Part shown: one piece after another, positions 49,708 to 58,295 of the stretch
How the letters are laid out: the number at the start of each line of letters is the position of its first letter
Position numbering within the stretch: position 1 is the first letter of the stretch
The notes under the pieces: model-generated
The model's input: the letters and a program-made list of their open reading frames with translations, nothing else
Databases searched by the model: none
What the model was told of the DNA's origin: nothing
Source: Pseudomonas delhiensis
GTDB taxonomy: Bacteria > Pseudomonadota > Gammaproteobacteria > Pseudomonadales > Pseudomonadaceae
Assembly: GCF_900187975.1 (NCBI RefSeq)
Contig: NZ_FZPC01000009.1
Location: forward strand, 1-64,000
Length of the DNA stretch: 64,000 nucleotides
Direction of reading: 5' to 3'
Program-made: the position numbers and the translations under genes

Positions 49708-49980
49708 ATGGCTGATCGGAAACTGGTGCCGCTGCACCATCAGTCCTTCGACGATGTTCTGTTCGTGAATACCGGTGCGCCCGCGGCGCATCTGTACGAT
49801 GCCGCCGTGCGCCGCCTGGCGGCGCTGGAAGACCTGTTGCACGTGCTGGAGTGCCACGATGGCGACGACGTGCTGGTGCAGGAGACTTCGCGGCTGGCTT
49901 CCGCGCTGGTGCCGCTGGCCGGTGAGGCGCGGCACCTGTACGAGCTGGCCCAGCTGCGGCTCGAGCATGGCGCCGGCTGA
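49708..49980 (+). CDS. DUF3077-like small protein
   Basis: A 90-residue helical protein with FVNTGAPAAHLYDAAVRRLAALEDLLHVL and a second long helix ending HLYELAQLRLEHGAG. This matches the DUF3077 type, a Pseudomonas-centred family of unknown function. GGAGGTGTGCC just before the ATG gives a strong ribosome site. It is preceded by the candidate small RNA and terminator and convergent with the B3/B4 gene. Confidence 0.7.
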   Translation: MADRKLVPLHHQSFDDVLFVNTGAPAAHLYDAAVRRLAALEDLLHVLECHDGDDVLVQETSRLASALVPLAGEARHLYELAQLRLEHGAG

Positions 49981-50084
49981 TCACGCCGGTGCCTGCCCGC
50001 ATGGCCAAAGGCCGGGGCCTGCACTTCTCCTGCGGGAGGTGGCGGGCCCCGGCCTTCGGCTTCATGAAGTCGGCGATCGCCGGG

Positions 50085-50783
50085 TCATTTCGGCTCGACG
50101 GCGCCCACGAGATGCCGCTCCAGCCGCACCCCCGGCATCATCTGCCGCAGGCCCTCGACCAGGCGCTCGCCGGCCTCGTGCAGGGCCTCCAGCGGCATGG
50201 CCGGCAGGCTTTCGAGGATGAACCACATCTGCCGGGCCTCGGCGCTCAAGCGCGTGCGCACGCCCTGGCGCCAGTTCCAGCGGCGGCAGGTGGCGCCCAG
50301 GTCGTCGCGCCAGATGACTTCGCCGGGCAGCGGCGGGTCGTTGGCCGGCTGGCCTTCCTTGAAGGTGTCGAACGGCTCGCTGCCGTCGGCGAGGGTCAGC
50401 CGCGGCGTGCCGACGTAGGCCGCCAGGTTCTCGCCGCCCACCGGCAACGCGTACTGGATGCTGATGGCGTTGTAGAGGTCGACCACGGGGTCGATGCTTG
50501 GCAGGCTGCCGTCGCGCAGCACGCGCTTGCGCAGGGCCTCCACCGAACAGGGGGTGCGCTGGGGCTTGGCGCCGAAGCCGCGGAATACCTCGGCCCAGGC
50601 GGCGATATGGGCTTCGGCCCAGGCCGGGCCGCCATCGAGCAGCACCCGGCAGGCGCGCTCCACGGCCTGGCCGGCCACCGCCGGGTGCAGGATGGGCGCG
50701 GCCTCCACCGTCAGGCTCAGGGCGCGGAAGCCGGGTGCCAGGGTGGCGACCCGGGGGTCGATCCGGGGGAATACGGGTTGCAT
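50085..50783 (-). CDS. B3/B4 tRNA-binding domain protein
   Basis: A 232-residue stand-alone B3/B4 domain protein (PF03483), the domain found in the beta subunit of phenylalanyl-tRNA synthetase. Visible landmarks are SIDPVVDLYNAISIQYALPVGGENL and GEVIWRDDLGATCRRWNWRQGVRTRL. Free-standing members are thought to edit misacylated tRNA, but this is not established for this protein. A lone gene, divergent from the EamA exporter. Confidence 0.8.
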   Translation of the reverse strand: MQPVFPRIDPRVATLAPGFRALSLTVEAAPILHPAVAGQAVERACRVLLDGGPAWAEAHIAAWAEVFRGFGAKPQRTPCSVEALRKRVLRDGSLPSIDPVVDLYNAISIQYALPVGGENLAAYVGTPRLTLADGSEPFDTFKEGQPANDPPLPGEVIWRDDLGATCRRWNWRQGVRTRLSAEARQMWFILESLPAMPLEALHEAGERLVEGLRQMMPGVRLERHLVGAVEPK

Positions 50784-51054
50784 TGTGGCGTCTCCATGTC
50801 GGTGGTCGAACGCGCCAAACCTGGGTGACGCGGGCCCTTTCTAGCACCGCGGGGCGGGCGGGTTCCATATCGATTCCGATGATTTCAGCGAATGCACGAT
50901 CAGTTTTGCTAATAGGCCCGGCAGGCACCGCTGCGGCATGCAACCCGCCAGGAACGACAGCCCCCTTCCCGCCGAGCTGGCCGTTCGGACAAGATAGGCG
51001 CGCCCCGCCGGGGCGCTTTCGCGCGCCTCCCCTTCCCTTTGCTGCCGGTGCCCC

Positions 51055-51939
51055 ATGCAACCTCGCGATCTCGTCGCCTACCTGTATCTCGCGCTGGCCT
51101 GGGGCCTGTCGTTCCTGGTGCTGCTCAAGGCGATAGCCGGCTTCGGCTGGGTGGGCGCGGTGAGCTTCCGCGCGCTGATCGCCAGCCTCACCCTGCTGGC
51201 GGCGGCGCGGCTGAGCGGCCGGGTGCTGGACTTCCACGGCCTGTGGCGGCCGCTGTGCGTGGTGGGCGCGACCACGGTGGCCGGCCAGCTGATCGGCATG
51301 ACCTTCGCCACCCCGCTGATCGGCACCGCCATGGCGGCGATCTTCGTGGCGGCCATCCCGCTGTTCTCCATGGTCATCGGCCGCCTGTGGGGGCTGGAGC
51401 GCATCACCCTGGCCGGGCTCACCGGCCTGGCCCTTGGGCTGCTGGGCATGTTCCTGCTGGTGGGCTTCCCGGCGGTGCCGGTGACGCGCGCCTTCGTGCT
51501 GGGCTGCGCCGGCTCCATCTTCGGCGCGCTGTGCGCGGCCTACGGCAGCAACTACGCGGCGCTGCGCCTGCGCACGGCGGGCTCCTGGGAGGTGACCTGC
51601 GGCGCCTTCCTGGTGGGCGGGCTGCTGACCCTGCCGCTGCTTTACTGGGTGCCGCCACCGGGCGTGCCCTCGGCGCTGGACGTGTTCTACCTGCTGCTGT
51701 GCGGCTGCATGATGAGCGCCTTCAACTACGTGGTGTACTTCCGCCTGGTATCACGCATCGGCGCCACCCGCGCCATCAGCGTGGAGTTCGTGGTGACGGT
51801 GGTGGCGGTGCTGGTGGGGGCGCTCTGGCTGCACGAGCCGCTGTCGCTGGTGCAGGGGCTGGGCGCGCTGATCATCCTGGCGGGGTGTGCGTTGGTGCTG
51901 GGGTTGGTGCCTGGGGTGCGGCGGCGGGGGACGGGTTGA
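51055..51939 (+). CDS. EamA-family (DMT) exporter
   Basis: A 294-residue inner-membrane protein with ten hydrophobic segments arranged as two EamA repeats (PF00892). The second repeat includes PLSLVQGLGALIILAGCALVLG, the usual family ending. Members of this drug/metabolite transporter superfamily export amino acids or small metabolites. The substrate is unknown. The ATG at 51055 is spaced as expected from upstream GC-rich sequence without a strong ribosome site. A 12-copy heptamer array begins 8 bp after its stop. Confidence 0.8.
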   Translation: MQPRDLVAYLYLALAWGLSFLVLLKAIAGFGWVGAVSFRALIASLTLLAAARLSGRVLDFHGLWRPLCVVGATTVAGQLIGMTFATPLIGTAMAAIFVAAIPLFSMVIGRLWGLERITLAGLTGLALGLLGMFLLVGFPAVPVTRAFVLGCAGSIFGALCAAYGSNYAALRLRTAGSWEVTCGAFLVGGLLTLPLLYWVPPPGVPSALDVFYLLLCGCMMSAFNYVVYFRLVSRIGATRAISVEFVVTVVAVLVGALWLHEPLSLVQGLGALIILAGCALVLGLVPGVRRRGTG

Positions 51940-51946
51940 ATTTGGG

Positions 51947-52030
51947 GCTTCAGGCTTCAGGCTTCAGGCTTCAGGCTTCAGGCTTCAGGCTTCAGGCTTC
52001 AGGCTTCAGGCTTCAGGCTTCAGGCTTCAG
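51947..52030. repeat. Heptamer tandem repeat (GCTTCAG) x 12
   Basis: Twelve perfect head-to-tail copies of GCTTCAG fill 51947-52030, followed by a broken unit GCTTC at 52031-52035. The period of 7 would shift frame on copy-number change if it were coding, but it lies just after a stop codon. Such arrays are slippage-prone. Confidence 0.95.
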
Positions 52031-52035
52031 GCTTC

Positions 52036-52348
52036 TTCAGGTTATGGTAGGGGCGAGCTTGTTTGCGAATGGTGTTTGCCGGTGGTTGTGGCATTTTGGA
52101 TTAACTCCGCTCCCTCTCCCTAACCCTCTCCCTGAAGGGAGAGGGGACCGTTGGGCAGGGTTTGGTGTCATGGTGTCAGCCGGCAAGCACGGTGATATCC
52201 GGCTGGAACCATTCATTCTCTCGGCACGGACAAGCCCCCTCTCCCTTCAGGGAGAGGGCTGGGGAGAGGGAACGGTGTCACCCCAGGTACCGCAGCCGCC
52301 AGTGAACACCATTCGCGAGCAAGCTCGCTCCTACAAAAGCCCTTCACC
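52036..52348. repeat. Gap with CCCTCTCCC-type inverted repeats
   Basis: No gene. Two related inverted repeats lie near 52111-52145 and 52228-52270 (CCCTCTCCCTNNAGGGAGAGGG pattern), and a GCGAGCAAGCTCGCTCCTAC unit sits near 52314-52335. All are Pseudomonas-type intergenic repeats and recur at 57.4-57.9 kb. Confidence 0.6.
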
Positions 52349-52701
52349 TCAGGACAAGCTACGCACCGCCTCCCCCACCGGCGCCACGCCGGTGTCCACT
52401 TCCTCCATCTCCAGATACGCCGTCTCGCGCAGGGTGAACGAGCAGACCGCCACCAGGGCCATGATGGCCGCGCCGAAGATCATCACCGTGCGGCGGCCGT
52501 AGCGGTAGCCCAGGCGGCGAAGGCCACCAGCACAGCGGTCAGGCGGTCCATGCCGGGGAAGAACAGCTTGGGGAAGACCAGCGCCGCGGCATAGCCGTAG
52601 ATGACGAAGTCGTAGAACTCCAGCGCTATGCCCATGCCGGAGACGCAGAAGGTTTTGAACGCCGAGCGCGAGCCGGGCTGTGCGGGGGTGTGATCGATCA
52701 T
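52349..52701 (-). pseudogene. MHS-type MFS transporter with large internal deletion
   Basis: The frame starts as a metabolite:H+ symporter (FCVSGMGIALEFYDFVIYGYAAALVF, through the first membrane helix) and breaks near residue 65. In another frame the sequence continues as the C-terminal end of such a transporter (YGRRTVMIFGAAIMALVAVC, then TLRETAYLEMEE) to TGA at 52349-52351. About 300 internal codons are missing and the junction is out of frame. A dead gene. It lies downstream of the intact C45 peptidase gene, likely once its transporter partner. Confidence 0.75.
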
Positions 52702-52792
52702 GGTGTCTGCTCTTGTTCTTGTGGCAGCAGTGGCCCGTGCGGCGGCCTGGGGGCCGCCGCCGGGTGTCTTTCGCGGGTGGCGCGGCGCTAGG

Positions 52793-53872
52793 TCAGAAGC
52801 GCAGGAAGCCGTCGCGGGCCAGGGCCTTGGGGTTGCCGGCGACGTACTCCAGGTTGCAGCCGACGCTGTCCAGGCCGATGGTCAGCAGGGTTTCCCAGCG
52901 CTCGGTGTCCGGCTGCGACAGGTCCGGGTGGAAGCACACCACCGCCTGCTCGCCGGCGTCGCCGCAGAAGGCCTCGGCGCGGGCCGCCAGGTCCTCGCGG
53001 GCCATGCCCGGGGCCATGGCCGCCAGGTGGTCGAAGCGCGCGTAGGTGGTGGAGACGTCGGCAGTGCGCTCGCCCCTGGCCTGCTGCGGGTCGACGAAGT
53101 GGTTGGTGTGCAGCACCCAGCCATCGGCGCGCGGCGGCACCACGGCGGTGGCCGCCGGGCTCATCTCGATGCTGGCGGCGCGCAGCTCGGCGTCGTCGCG
53201 GCTGAAGCAGGTCAGCACGGTGGAGGCGCTGACGCGGGCCGAACCCACCAGTTCGATGGCCTCGGCCACGCTGGTGGCCTCTTCCAGCACGCGGCGGGCG
53301 ATGGCGTGCACCGGCACCCCGGCCTCGGCGTTGTCGCCGGCGTGGTGGAGGATGTTGAAGTGCATGCCCAGGCCGGCGCTGTTGACGCCGATCTTGCCGA
53401 GCATGCCGAACTCGGTGAACAGCTTGACCGTCAGGCCGCTGCCGGCGGCCAGCTGCAGCAGCAGGCCGTGGGGCACCAGGCTGTCGTGCCAGTCCCAGGT
53501 CTGGATGCTCAGCGGCGCGGCGGCGCCATGGGGCGCGTAGACCGCGGTGGAGCACTCGCCTTCCAGCGGTTGCGCCGGCATCACCGCGAGGATTTCGGTG
53601 CGCGCATTCAGCGCCGCCAGTTGCCACAGCGGCAACCCCACGCCGGCGGCCAGGCCCTCGATCTCCCGGGCCAGGGCCGGGCACCAGGCGTCCAGCGCGG
53701 CCAGGCTGGCCTCGCCGATGCCGCGCGCCTGCCCGGCGGGCACGCCCACGCGGGGGAAGAAGTCGAGGTACAGCGCCACGCTGCGCCGAATCTGTTCCGC
53801 CCACCGCTCTCCAATCTGCCGCCCGCGCTCGAACGGCTCGCGGGTTTCGCTCACGAAGGAATGGATGATCAC
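52793..53872 (-). CDS. C45-family peptidase / acyl-CoA:6-APA acyltransferase-like
   Basis: A 359-residue Ntn hydrolase of the C45/AAT family (PF03417). The probable self-processing nucleophile is Cys107 in GECSTAVYAP, preceded by NARTEI. The downstream TWDWHD and HTNHFV blocks belong to the fold. It would act as an amidase or acyltransferase on an unknown acylated amine. The start is GTG at 53872, with AAAGGAG eight bases upstream; it overlaps the stop of the truncated amidohydrolase frame. It is the only apparently intact gene of a decayed locus. Confidence 0.8.
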   Translation of the reverse strand: MIIHSFVSETREPFERGRQIGERWAEQIRRSVALYLDFFPRVGVPAGQARGIGEASLAALDAWCPALAREIEGLAAGVGLPLWQLAALNARTEILAVMPAQPLEGECSTAVYAPHGAAAPLSIQTWDWHDSLVPHGLLLQLAAGSGLTVKLFTEFGMLGKIGVNSAGLGMHFNILHHAGDNAEAGVPVHAIARRVLEEATSVAEAIELVGSARVSASTVLTCFSRDDAELRAASIEMSPAATAVVPPRADGWVLHTNHFVDPQQARGERTADVSTTYARFDHLAAMAPGMAREDLAARAEAFCGDAGEQAVVCFHPDLSQPDTERWETLLTIGLDSVGCNLEYVAGNPKALARDGFLRF

Positions 53873-54021
53873 TGCAAGGCTCCTTTGTCGATTTGGAAAG
53901 AAGCGACTTTCGCCGCGTCCACCTTGGCGAGTATCAGCATGGCCACCGCCTGCTGCAGGCCCTGGCCGGGTTCGGCGGTGTAGACCTTGCCGCCGTGGAG
54001 GATGAGGTCGGCCGCGGCCAT
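53869..54021 (-). pseudogene. Amidohydrolase (YtcJ-like) N-terminal remnant
   Basis: A 50-codon frame beginning MAAADLILHGGKVYTAEPGQGLQQAVAM, a typical opening of YtcJ-like metal-dependent amidohydrolases. It ends abruptly after about 30 recognisable residues, with no metal-binding HxH or later motifs. An intact enzyme would have about 550-600 residues. Deletion of nearly the whole gene is the simplest reading. Its stop overlaps the GTG of the C45 peptidase, which may now be translated by coupling to it. Confidence 0.65.
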
Positions 54022-54049
54022 AGTTTCCGCTGAGGAAAAAACTCAGGCC

Positions 54050-54382
54050 ATGGACACCAGCGCCGGAATCTGGTGGGTCAACCGCGACGGCGAACGCATC
54101 CGCCTGAAGCAGCCGGTGCCGCGCCTGGCCAGCGACAACTACGACTTCCTCCTGGCCTGCCTGCTGGCCGGCCAGGGCGTGCAGTTCCTCCCGCAATGGA
54201 GCGCGCGGCCCTACCTGGAGCGCGGCGAACTGGTGGAACAGCTACCGGACTGCTGGCGCGACCAGAGCGCCTTCGGCGCCACCATCCACGTGCTGTTCCT
54301 GCCGCACCGGCGCAATACGCGCAAGGTGCGGGTGTTCATCGAGGGGTTGAGGGCGCACCTGCGGGCGCAGGGGTTGGGCTGA
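54050..54382 (+). pseudogene. LysR regulator, C-terminal remnant
   Basis: About 110 codons resembling only the last third of a LysR effector domain (DNYDFLLACLLAGQGVQFLP, GELVEQLPD, HVLFLPHRRNTRKVRVFIEG). No helix-turn-helix precedes it on this strand; instead the amidohydrolase remnant lies immediately upstream on the other strand. It looks like the surviving end of a deleted regulator. The short frame might still be expressed but cannot bind DNA. Confidence 0.7.
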
Positions 54383-54671
54383 GGGACATGCCGCCGGCGC
54401 TTTTCGTAGGGCGCATAACGCCTACGGCGTTATCCGCCATGATCGCGGACGGAGTCCGCTCCAGTTCAAGGAAGCACCGTCGTAGGAGCGGACTCCGTCC
54501 GCGATTGGATTCACCGGCCACGCCAGACACCCCGGTAGCACGGCCAGCGGCGGATAACCGCGAACGGTTATACCTACGGTTGCACCACCGTAGGAGCAAC
54601 TGTCTATTGGGTTCCCGCGTTCGTTCGCGAGCAGGCTCGCGCCTACGGGAGGCCGGCGACACCAGCCGGCC
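54383..54671. repeat. Gap with several REP-type repeats
   Basis: No gene. Units seen: GTAGGGCGCATAACG...GTTATCCGCC at about 54406-54438, GTAGGAGCGGACTCCGTCCGCGA at about 54482-54504, and an opposite-strand GGCGGATAACCGCGAACGGTTAT at about 54549-54571. A GCGAGCAGGCTCGC hairpin lies near 54636. Confidence 0.6.
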
Positions 54672-55643
54672 CTAGAGCGGCAACTGCCCCGCCACCTCGG
54701 CGATCTGCTGGCGCAACCACGCGTGCGCCGGGTCCTGCTGGTTGCGCCGGTGCCATACCGCGCGCACCACGGAAATCGGCGCCTCGTAGGGAACGGCGCG
54801 GGCGAGGAAAGCACCGTCGCGAGCGAACTCGGCGGCCAGTTGGGATGGCACCAGGGCGACCATGTCGGTATCGCGCAGCAGCGCGGGAATGGCCAGCGAG
54901 TGGGCAACGGCGATGCGCACGCGGGGCGCCGTGCCGGCGTCCGCGTAGGCATCCTCCAGGGCCTGGCGGCCGAACATCTCCGACTGCCGGGCGAGGCCGC
55001 GCTCCATGATGAAGCCGCCGACCGCGCCCTCCTCCTGGCCACCCAGGGACACGGTGACCAGCGGGTAACCGGCCAGGGCCCGCCTGTCGATGCCGCGGTC
55101 CGCCAGCGGGTGGCCCTTGCGCAGCACCAGGGATTCGCCTTCGCGCCACAGCTCCAGGGCCTGGAAGCGCACCGGCAGGTCGGCGAAGACGCCGACGGCG
55201 ATGTCGATGTGGCCGATGTCGATCTGGCTCGCCAGGTCCAGGCGCGTGGAGGGGCGTATGGTCAGGTCCACCTGCGGGCCGAGTTCGGCCAGGCGCCGGC
55301 CCAGGTGCCCCAGCAGCAGTTGGGTGACGTAGTCGTTGGCGGCCACCACGAAGCGGCGTTGCGCCCGCTGCGGCTCGAAGGGCTCGGCGCCGAGGGTGGC
55401 CTGGATCTGCAGCAGTGCGCTGCGCAATGGCCCGGCCATCGCCGTGGCCCGCGCGGTGGGCTCCATGCCCCGGGCGGTGCGCACGAAGAGGTCGTCCTGC
55501 AGCGCCTCGCGCAGCCGGCCCAGGGCGTGGCTGATGGCCGACTGGCTGAGGTGCAGGCGCTTGCCGGCGCGCAGCAGGTTGCGTTCTTCGAACACCGCGT
55601 CGAACACGCGCAGCAGGTTGAGGTCGATGCGTCCGAGGTTCAT
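54672..55643 (-). CDS. LysR-family regulator
   Basis: A 323-residue LysR regulator of the NodD/LinR-like branch (MNLGRIDLNLLRVFDAVFEERNLLR, LSQSAISHALGRLREALQDDLFVR). The effector domain includes DIGHIDIAVGVFADLPVRFQ. It is divergent from the DUF4863 gene, with about 195 bp between, and probably controls it. The effector is unknown, but LysR members of this branch often respond to aromatic compounds. Confidence 0.85.
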   Translation of the reverse strand: MNLGRIDLNLLRVFDAVFEERNLLRAGKRLHLSQSAISHALGRLREALQDDLFVRTARGMEPTARATAMAGPLRSALLQIQATLGAEPFEPQRAQRRFVVAANDYVTQLLLGHLGRRLAELGPQVDLTIRPSTRLDLASQIDIGHIDIAVGVFADLPVRFQALELWREGESLVLRKGHPLADRGIDRRALAGYPLVTVSLGGQEEGAVGGFIMERGLARQSEMFGRQALEDAYADAGTAPRVRIAVAHSLAIPALLRDTDMVALVPSQLAAEFARDGAFLARAVPYEAPISVVRAVWHRRNQQDPAHAWLRQQIAEVAGQLPL

Positions 55644-55838
55644 GGTCGCCCCAGGTCATGGCCGAAACCTGGATTCTAGCCAGCGCGGCAGCGTCGCCGA
55701 CAGGCCGGCGCCATGCACGGCATGCAACATCACCTTGCACATCCATCGCTTCGAAGCCGGAGCGCGGCCTGGCATCGTCCTGGCCATGGCGCGGCCCGAA
55801 CGGCCGCCCTCCTCCAGCAACCGGACGAGAGCACTCCC

Positions 55839-56390
55839 ATGGCAAACCAGCCCTCCCCCAGCCAGCAGGCCCTGCTGGCCCGCTGCATCCCCTTCCTGGA
55901 AACCGTGAAGGACATGACCCCCGGCAGCCAGGTCGAGGACTGGCTGAATAGCAACTACGGCCCCGACAGCGCCTTCTACCAGGACGTGGCCCGGCTGATC
56001 CGGCTGGGCGTGGAAGTCGAAGGCTGGGCCGCCAACGTCGAGATCCAGGGGCGGCACTATCGCCGCTCGCGGATCGCGCCACCATCCGAGGCGACCTTCG
56101 GCTTCAGCGTCACGGCGGTCTACATGGACAGCCGCGACAATGACCAGGGCAACCCGGAGGGCAGCTTCCGCGGCGACTACCATGCCCACCCCTACGGCGA
56201 ATTCAACATGGTCATCCCGCTGGACGAAGGTGCAGCCCTGGCCGGCCCCAACGGCTGGTGCCATGCGGGCTGGACGGCCCCCGCGCCGGGCAGCCGGCAC
56301 TTCCCCGAAGCCAGGGGCGGCGCGGTGATCGCGCTGTTCTTCCTGCCTGCCGGGCGCATCTCGTACGACGTGCAGGCACCCGGGGCGTGA
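55839..56390 (+). CDS. DUF4863 family protein, 4-hydroxylaminobenzoate lyase-like
   Basis: A 183-residue protein matching the DUF4863 pattern, with YHAHPYGEFNMVIPLD, then GWCHAGWTAPAPGSRHFPEA and GGAVIALFFLPAGRISYD. The block with several His and Glu looks like a cupin-type metal site. A characterised relative, PnbB, converts 4-hydroxylaminobenzoate to protocatechuate and ammonia. Whether this protein does so is open, and no partner nitroreductase is seen in the window. It is divergent from a LysR gene. Confidence 0.7.
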   Translation: MANQPSPSQQALLARCIPFLETVKDMTPGSQVEDWLNSNYGPDSAFYQDVARLIRLGVEVEGWAANVEIQGRHYRRSRIAPPSEATFGFSVTAVYMDSRDNDQGNPEGSFRGDYHAHPYGEFNMVIPLDEGAALAGPNGWCHAGWTAPAPGSRHFPEARGGAVIALFFLPAGRISYDVQAPGA

Positions 56391-56398
56391 CGCCGGGG

Positions 56399-57286
56399 TC
56401 AGGCCGCCATGTCGAGCAATCGCGCGATCTCGTCGGCGACCAGTTCCGGTTCGCTGAGGATCAGCCCATGGCCGGAGCGCTCGGCCAGCACGTGGCGGCC
56501 CTGGAGCGACTGCCGGGCGCGGTGGGCATGGGCGGCGTTGGCCGCCGCGCGTATCTGTGCGCTCATGCCGAAGTCCGCCAGGGCGCCGGAGATAACCGTC
56601 AGCGGGATGTCCGGCAGCACCGGCGGCTGGCTGCGATAGGCCTGCAGCGCCGCCACCAGGCCGGCCGGCTCGGCGCCGCGGGTGCGCATCACGGCCATGG
56701 TGAAGCCTTCCCGGCGCAGGTCGGCGAGCACGTCCTCGGGCAGCACGGCGATCGCCTTGCGGTAGCAGCGCTCCAGCAGGCCGCAGCGGGCCAGCAGCCA
56801 ACTGGCCAGGTGGGCGAACTTCTCCAGGCGGCGGAAGGCCGGGGTGAAGATCAGCTCGCAGGCTTCGTCGGACACGTCCGCCAGCACCAGCCCGGCGATG
56901 CGCTGCGGCCTCGCAGCGGTGGCGGCGCGCACCAGGGGGCCGCCGCCGCTGTGCGCCACCAGCACGAAGGGCCCGGGGCCCAGGTGGTCGAGCAGGTCGT
57001 TGAGGTCGTCGGCCATCCGCTGCATGCTGCGCGGCCGGGCGTCCGCCGGGCTGCGGCCGAGGCCGCTGCGGTCGTAGACCACCGCGCGGGCCCGCTGCGC
57101 CACCCGCGGCTGCACCAGCCCCCAGAAGGAACGGCTGGCGGCCAGGCCGCTCTCGAACACCACGGTGGGCGCCCGCCCGTCCGCCGGCCCCGGCAGCGCC
57201 TGGTAGAACAGCTCGCGGCCATCGCGGGTGCGCGCCAGCCCTGGCGTGCCCTGGGTCGGCGCGGGTGCTGCAGGCTCGATGGCCAT
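56399..57286 (-). CDS. Alpha/beta hydrolase
   Basis: A 295-residue alpha/beta hydrolase. FESGLAASRSFW forms the oxyanion side, the nucleophile Ser is about 113 in AHSGGG, YDRSGLGRSP is the usual flanking strand-loop, and the base His lies in ERSGHGLI near the end. Length fits a haloalkane-esterase-like enzyme or general esterase. The substrate is unknown. It is convergent with the DUF4863 gene (8 bp apart). An earlier Met at 57332 and beyond has no family-like sequence. Confidence 0.75.
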   Translation of the reverse strand: MAIEPAAPAPTQGTPGLARTRDGRELFYQALPGPADGRAPTVVFESGLAASRSFWGLVQPRVAQRARAVVYDRSGLGRSPADARPRSMQRMADDLNDLLDHLGPGPFVLVAHSGGGPLVRAATAARPQRIAGLVLADVSDEACELIFTPAFRRLEKFAHLASWLLARCGLLERCYRKAIAVLPEDVLADLRREGFTMAVMRTRGAEPAGLVAALQAYRSQPPVLPDIPLTVISGALADFGMSAQIRAAANAAHAHRARQSLQGRHVLAERSGHGLILSEPELVADEIARLLDMAA

Positions 57287-57530
57287 GGGTCGGCTCCTGG
57301 TGGCATGGCGAAAGATGGCAAATGATAATCATTAATCAACATCGATAGACAGGTGCCCGCTCGCCCAGGATGACTCGGAATCCGGCGTCGCTCGGGACGG
57401 CCCCCTCTCCCGCTTGCGGGAGAGGGAGCGGGGTCAATCCGCCCCCCCATGCAACCGGGTGACACCGTTCGCAAGCAAGCTACCCGCGAGTTCGGTGCTC
57501 GCCCTGAAGAGCGCCCTCTCCCCAGCCCTC
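57287..57530. repeat. Gap, proximal part, with CCCTCTCCC-type repeats
   Basis: No gene. An inverted repeat CCCTCTCCCGCTTGCGGGAGAGGG lies near 57402-57425, and a GCAAGC-type REP unit lies near 57470. It leads directly into the 113-bp tandem array. Confidence 0.5.
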
Positions 57531-57869
57531 TCCCTGAAGGGAGAGGGAGCCAGTCCGTGCCAAGAAATCTAATGGCTTCAGCCGGAAACCCTCGGTATTG
57601 CCGGCTGCCTCAGGAATATCCAAGCGCACCGAACAGCCCCCTCTCCCTGAAGGGAGAGGGAGCCAGTCCGTGCCAAGAAATGTGATGGCTTCAACCGGAA
57701 ACCCTCGGTGTTGCCGGCGGCCTCAGGAATACCCAAGCACACCGAACAGCCCCCTCTCCCTGAAGAGAGAGGGAGCCAGTCCGTGCCGAGAAATCTGATG
57801 GTTTCAACCGGAAGCCCTCGGTATCGCCGGCTGCCTCAGGAATATCCAAGCGCACCGAACGGCCCCCTC
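57531..57869. repeat. 113-bp tandem repeat, three copies
   Basis: A unit beginning TCCCTGAAGGGAGAGGGAGC and containing GCCGGCTGCCTCAGGAATA and AAGCGCACCGAACAG recurs at 57531, 57644 and 57757, with exactly 113 bp between starts. Each copy carries one inverted repeat (CTCCCTGAAGGGAGAG or a one-base variant). Divergence between copies is a few bases each. A fourth boundary at 57870 has the variant CTTGC loop. Confidence 0.9.
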
Positions 57870-58295
57870 TCCCGCTTGCGGGAGAGGGCTGGGGAGAGGG
57901 TGGCGGAGTGGGTCCGAAACACCCATGCAACCAGCTAGCACCGTTCGCGAGCAAGCTCGCTCCTACGAGAAGCCGTGCCAGCCCGTAGGGTAGGACCTTG
58001 TCCGCGATAGCCGGACGTATCGGCGCACTTCGCGGATAAGATTCGCTCCTTGCTGCCCCACCCGCACCATTCCCCCGTAGGGCGGATAACCGTTCGCGGT
58101 TATCCGCCGTTGGCCCGAGACACCGCTGACCGTAGGCGTTATGCGCTCTATGCGCACACGGGACCACGTCCCATGCACACAACCGGGCGGAACCTTCTGC
58201 TATCCTGTGCGTCCTTTCGCTGTCGGTCACTGCCTTGACCGTGCACCCCGTGACAGCCACGCGCCTGCGCACTCCATAAGAACCAAGGACACCTG
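57870..58295. repeat. Gap, distal part, with REP-type repeats and promoter of MFS gene
   Basis: No gene. It holds CCCTCTCCCGCTTGCGGGAGAGGG near 57867-57889, GCGAGCAAGCTCGCTCCTAC near 57947-57966 and GTAGGGCGGATAACCGTTCG...TTATCCGCC at 58077-58108. The last 150 bp, with lower repeat content, should contain the promoter of the MFS gene at 58296; no clear -35/-10 was picked out. Confidence 0.5.

Noticed and set aside
51947-52030. CRISPR or coding heptapeptide repeat
   Set aside because: A 7-base period is not a multiple of 3 and there are no spacers; it is a simple microsatellite after a stop codon.
57531-57869. CRISPR-like array
   Set aside because: The units are directly adjacent 113-bp copies without unique spacers, and no cas gene is near.
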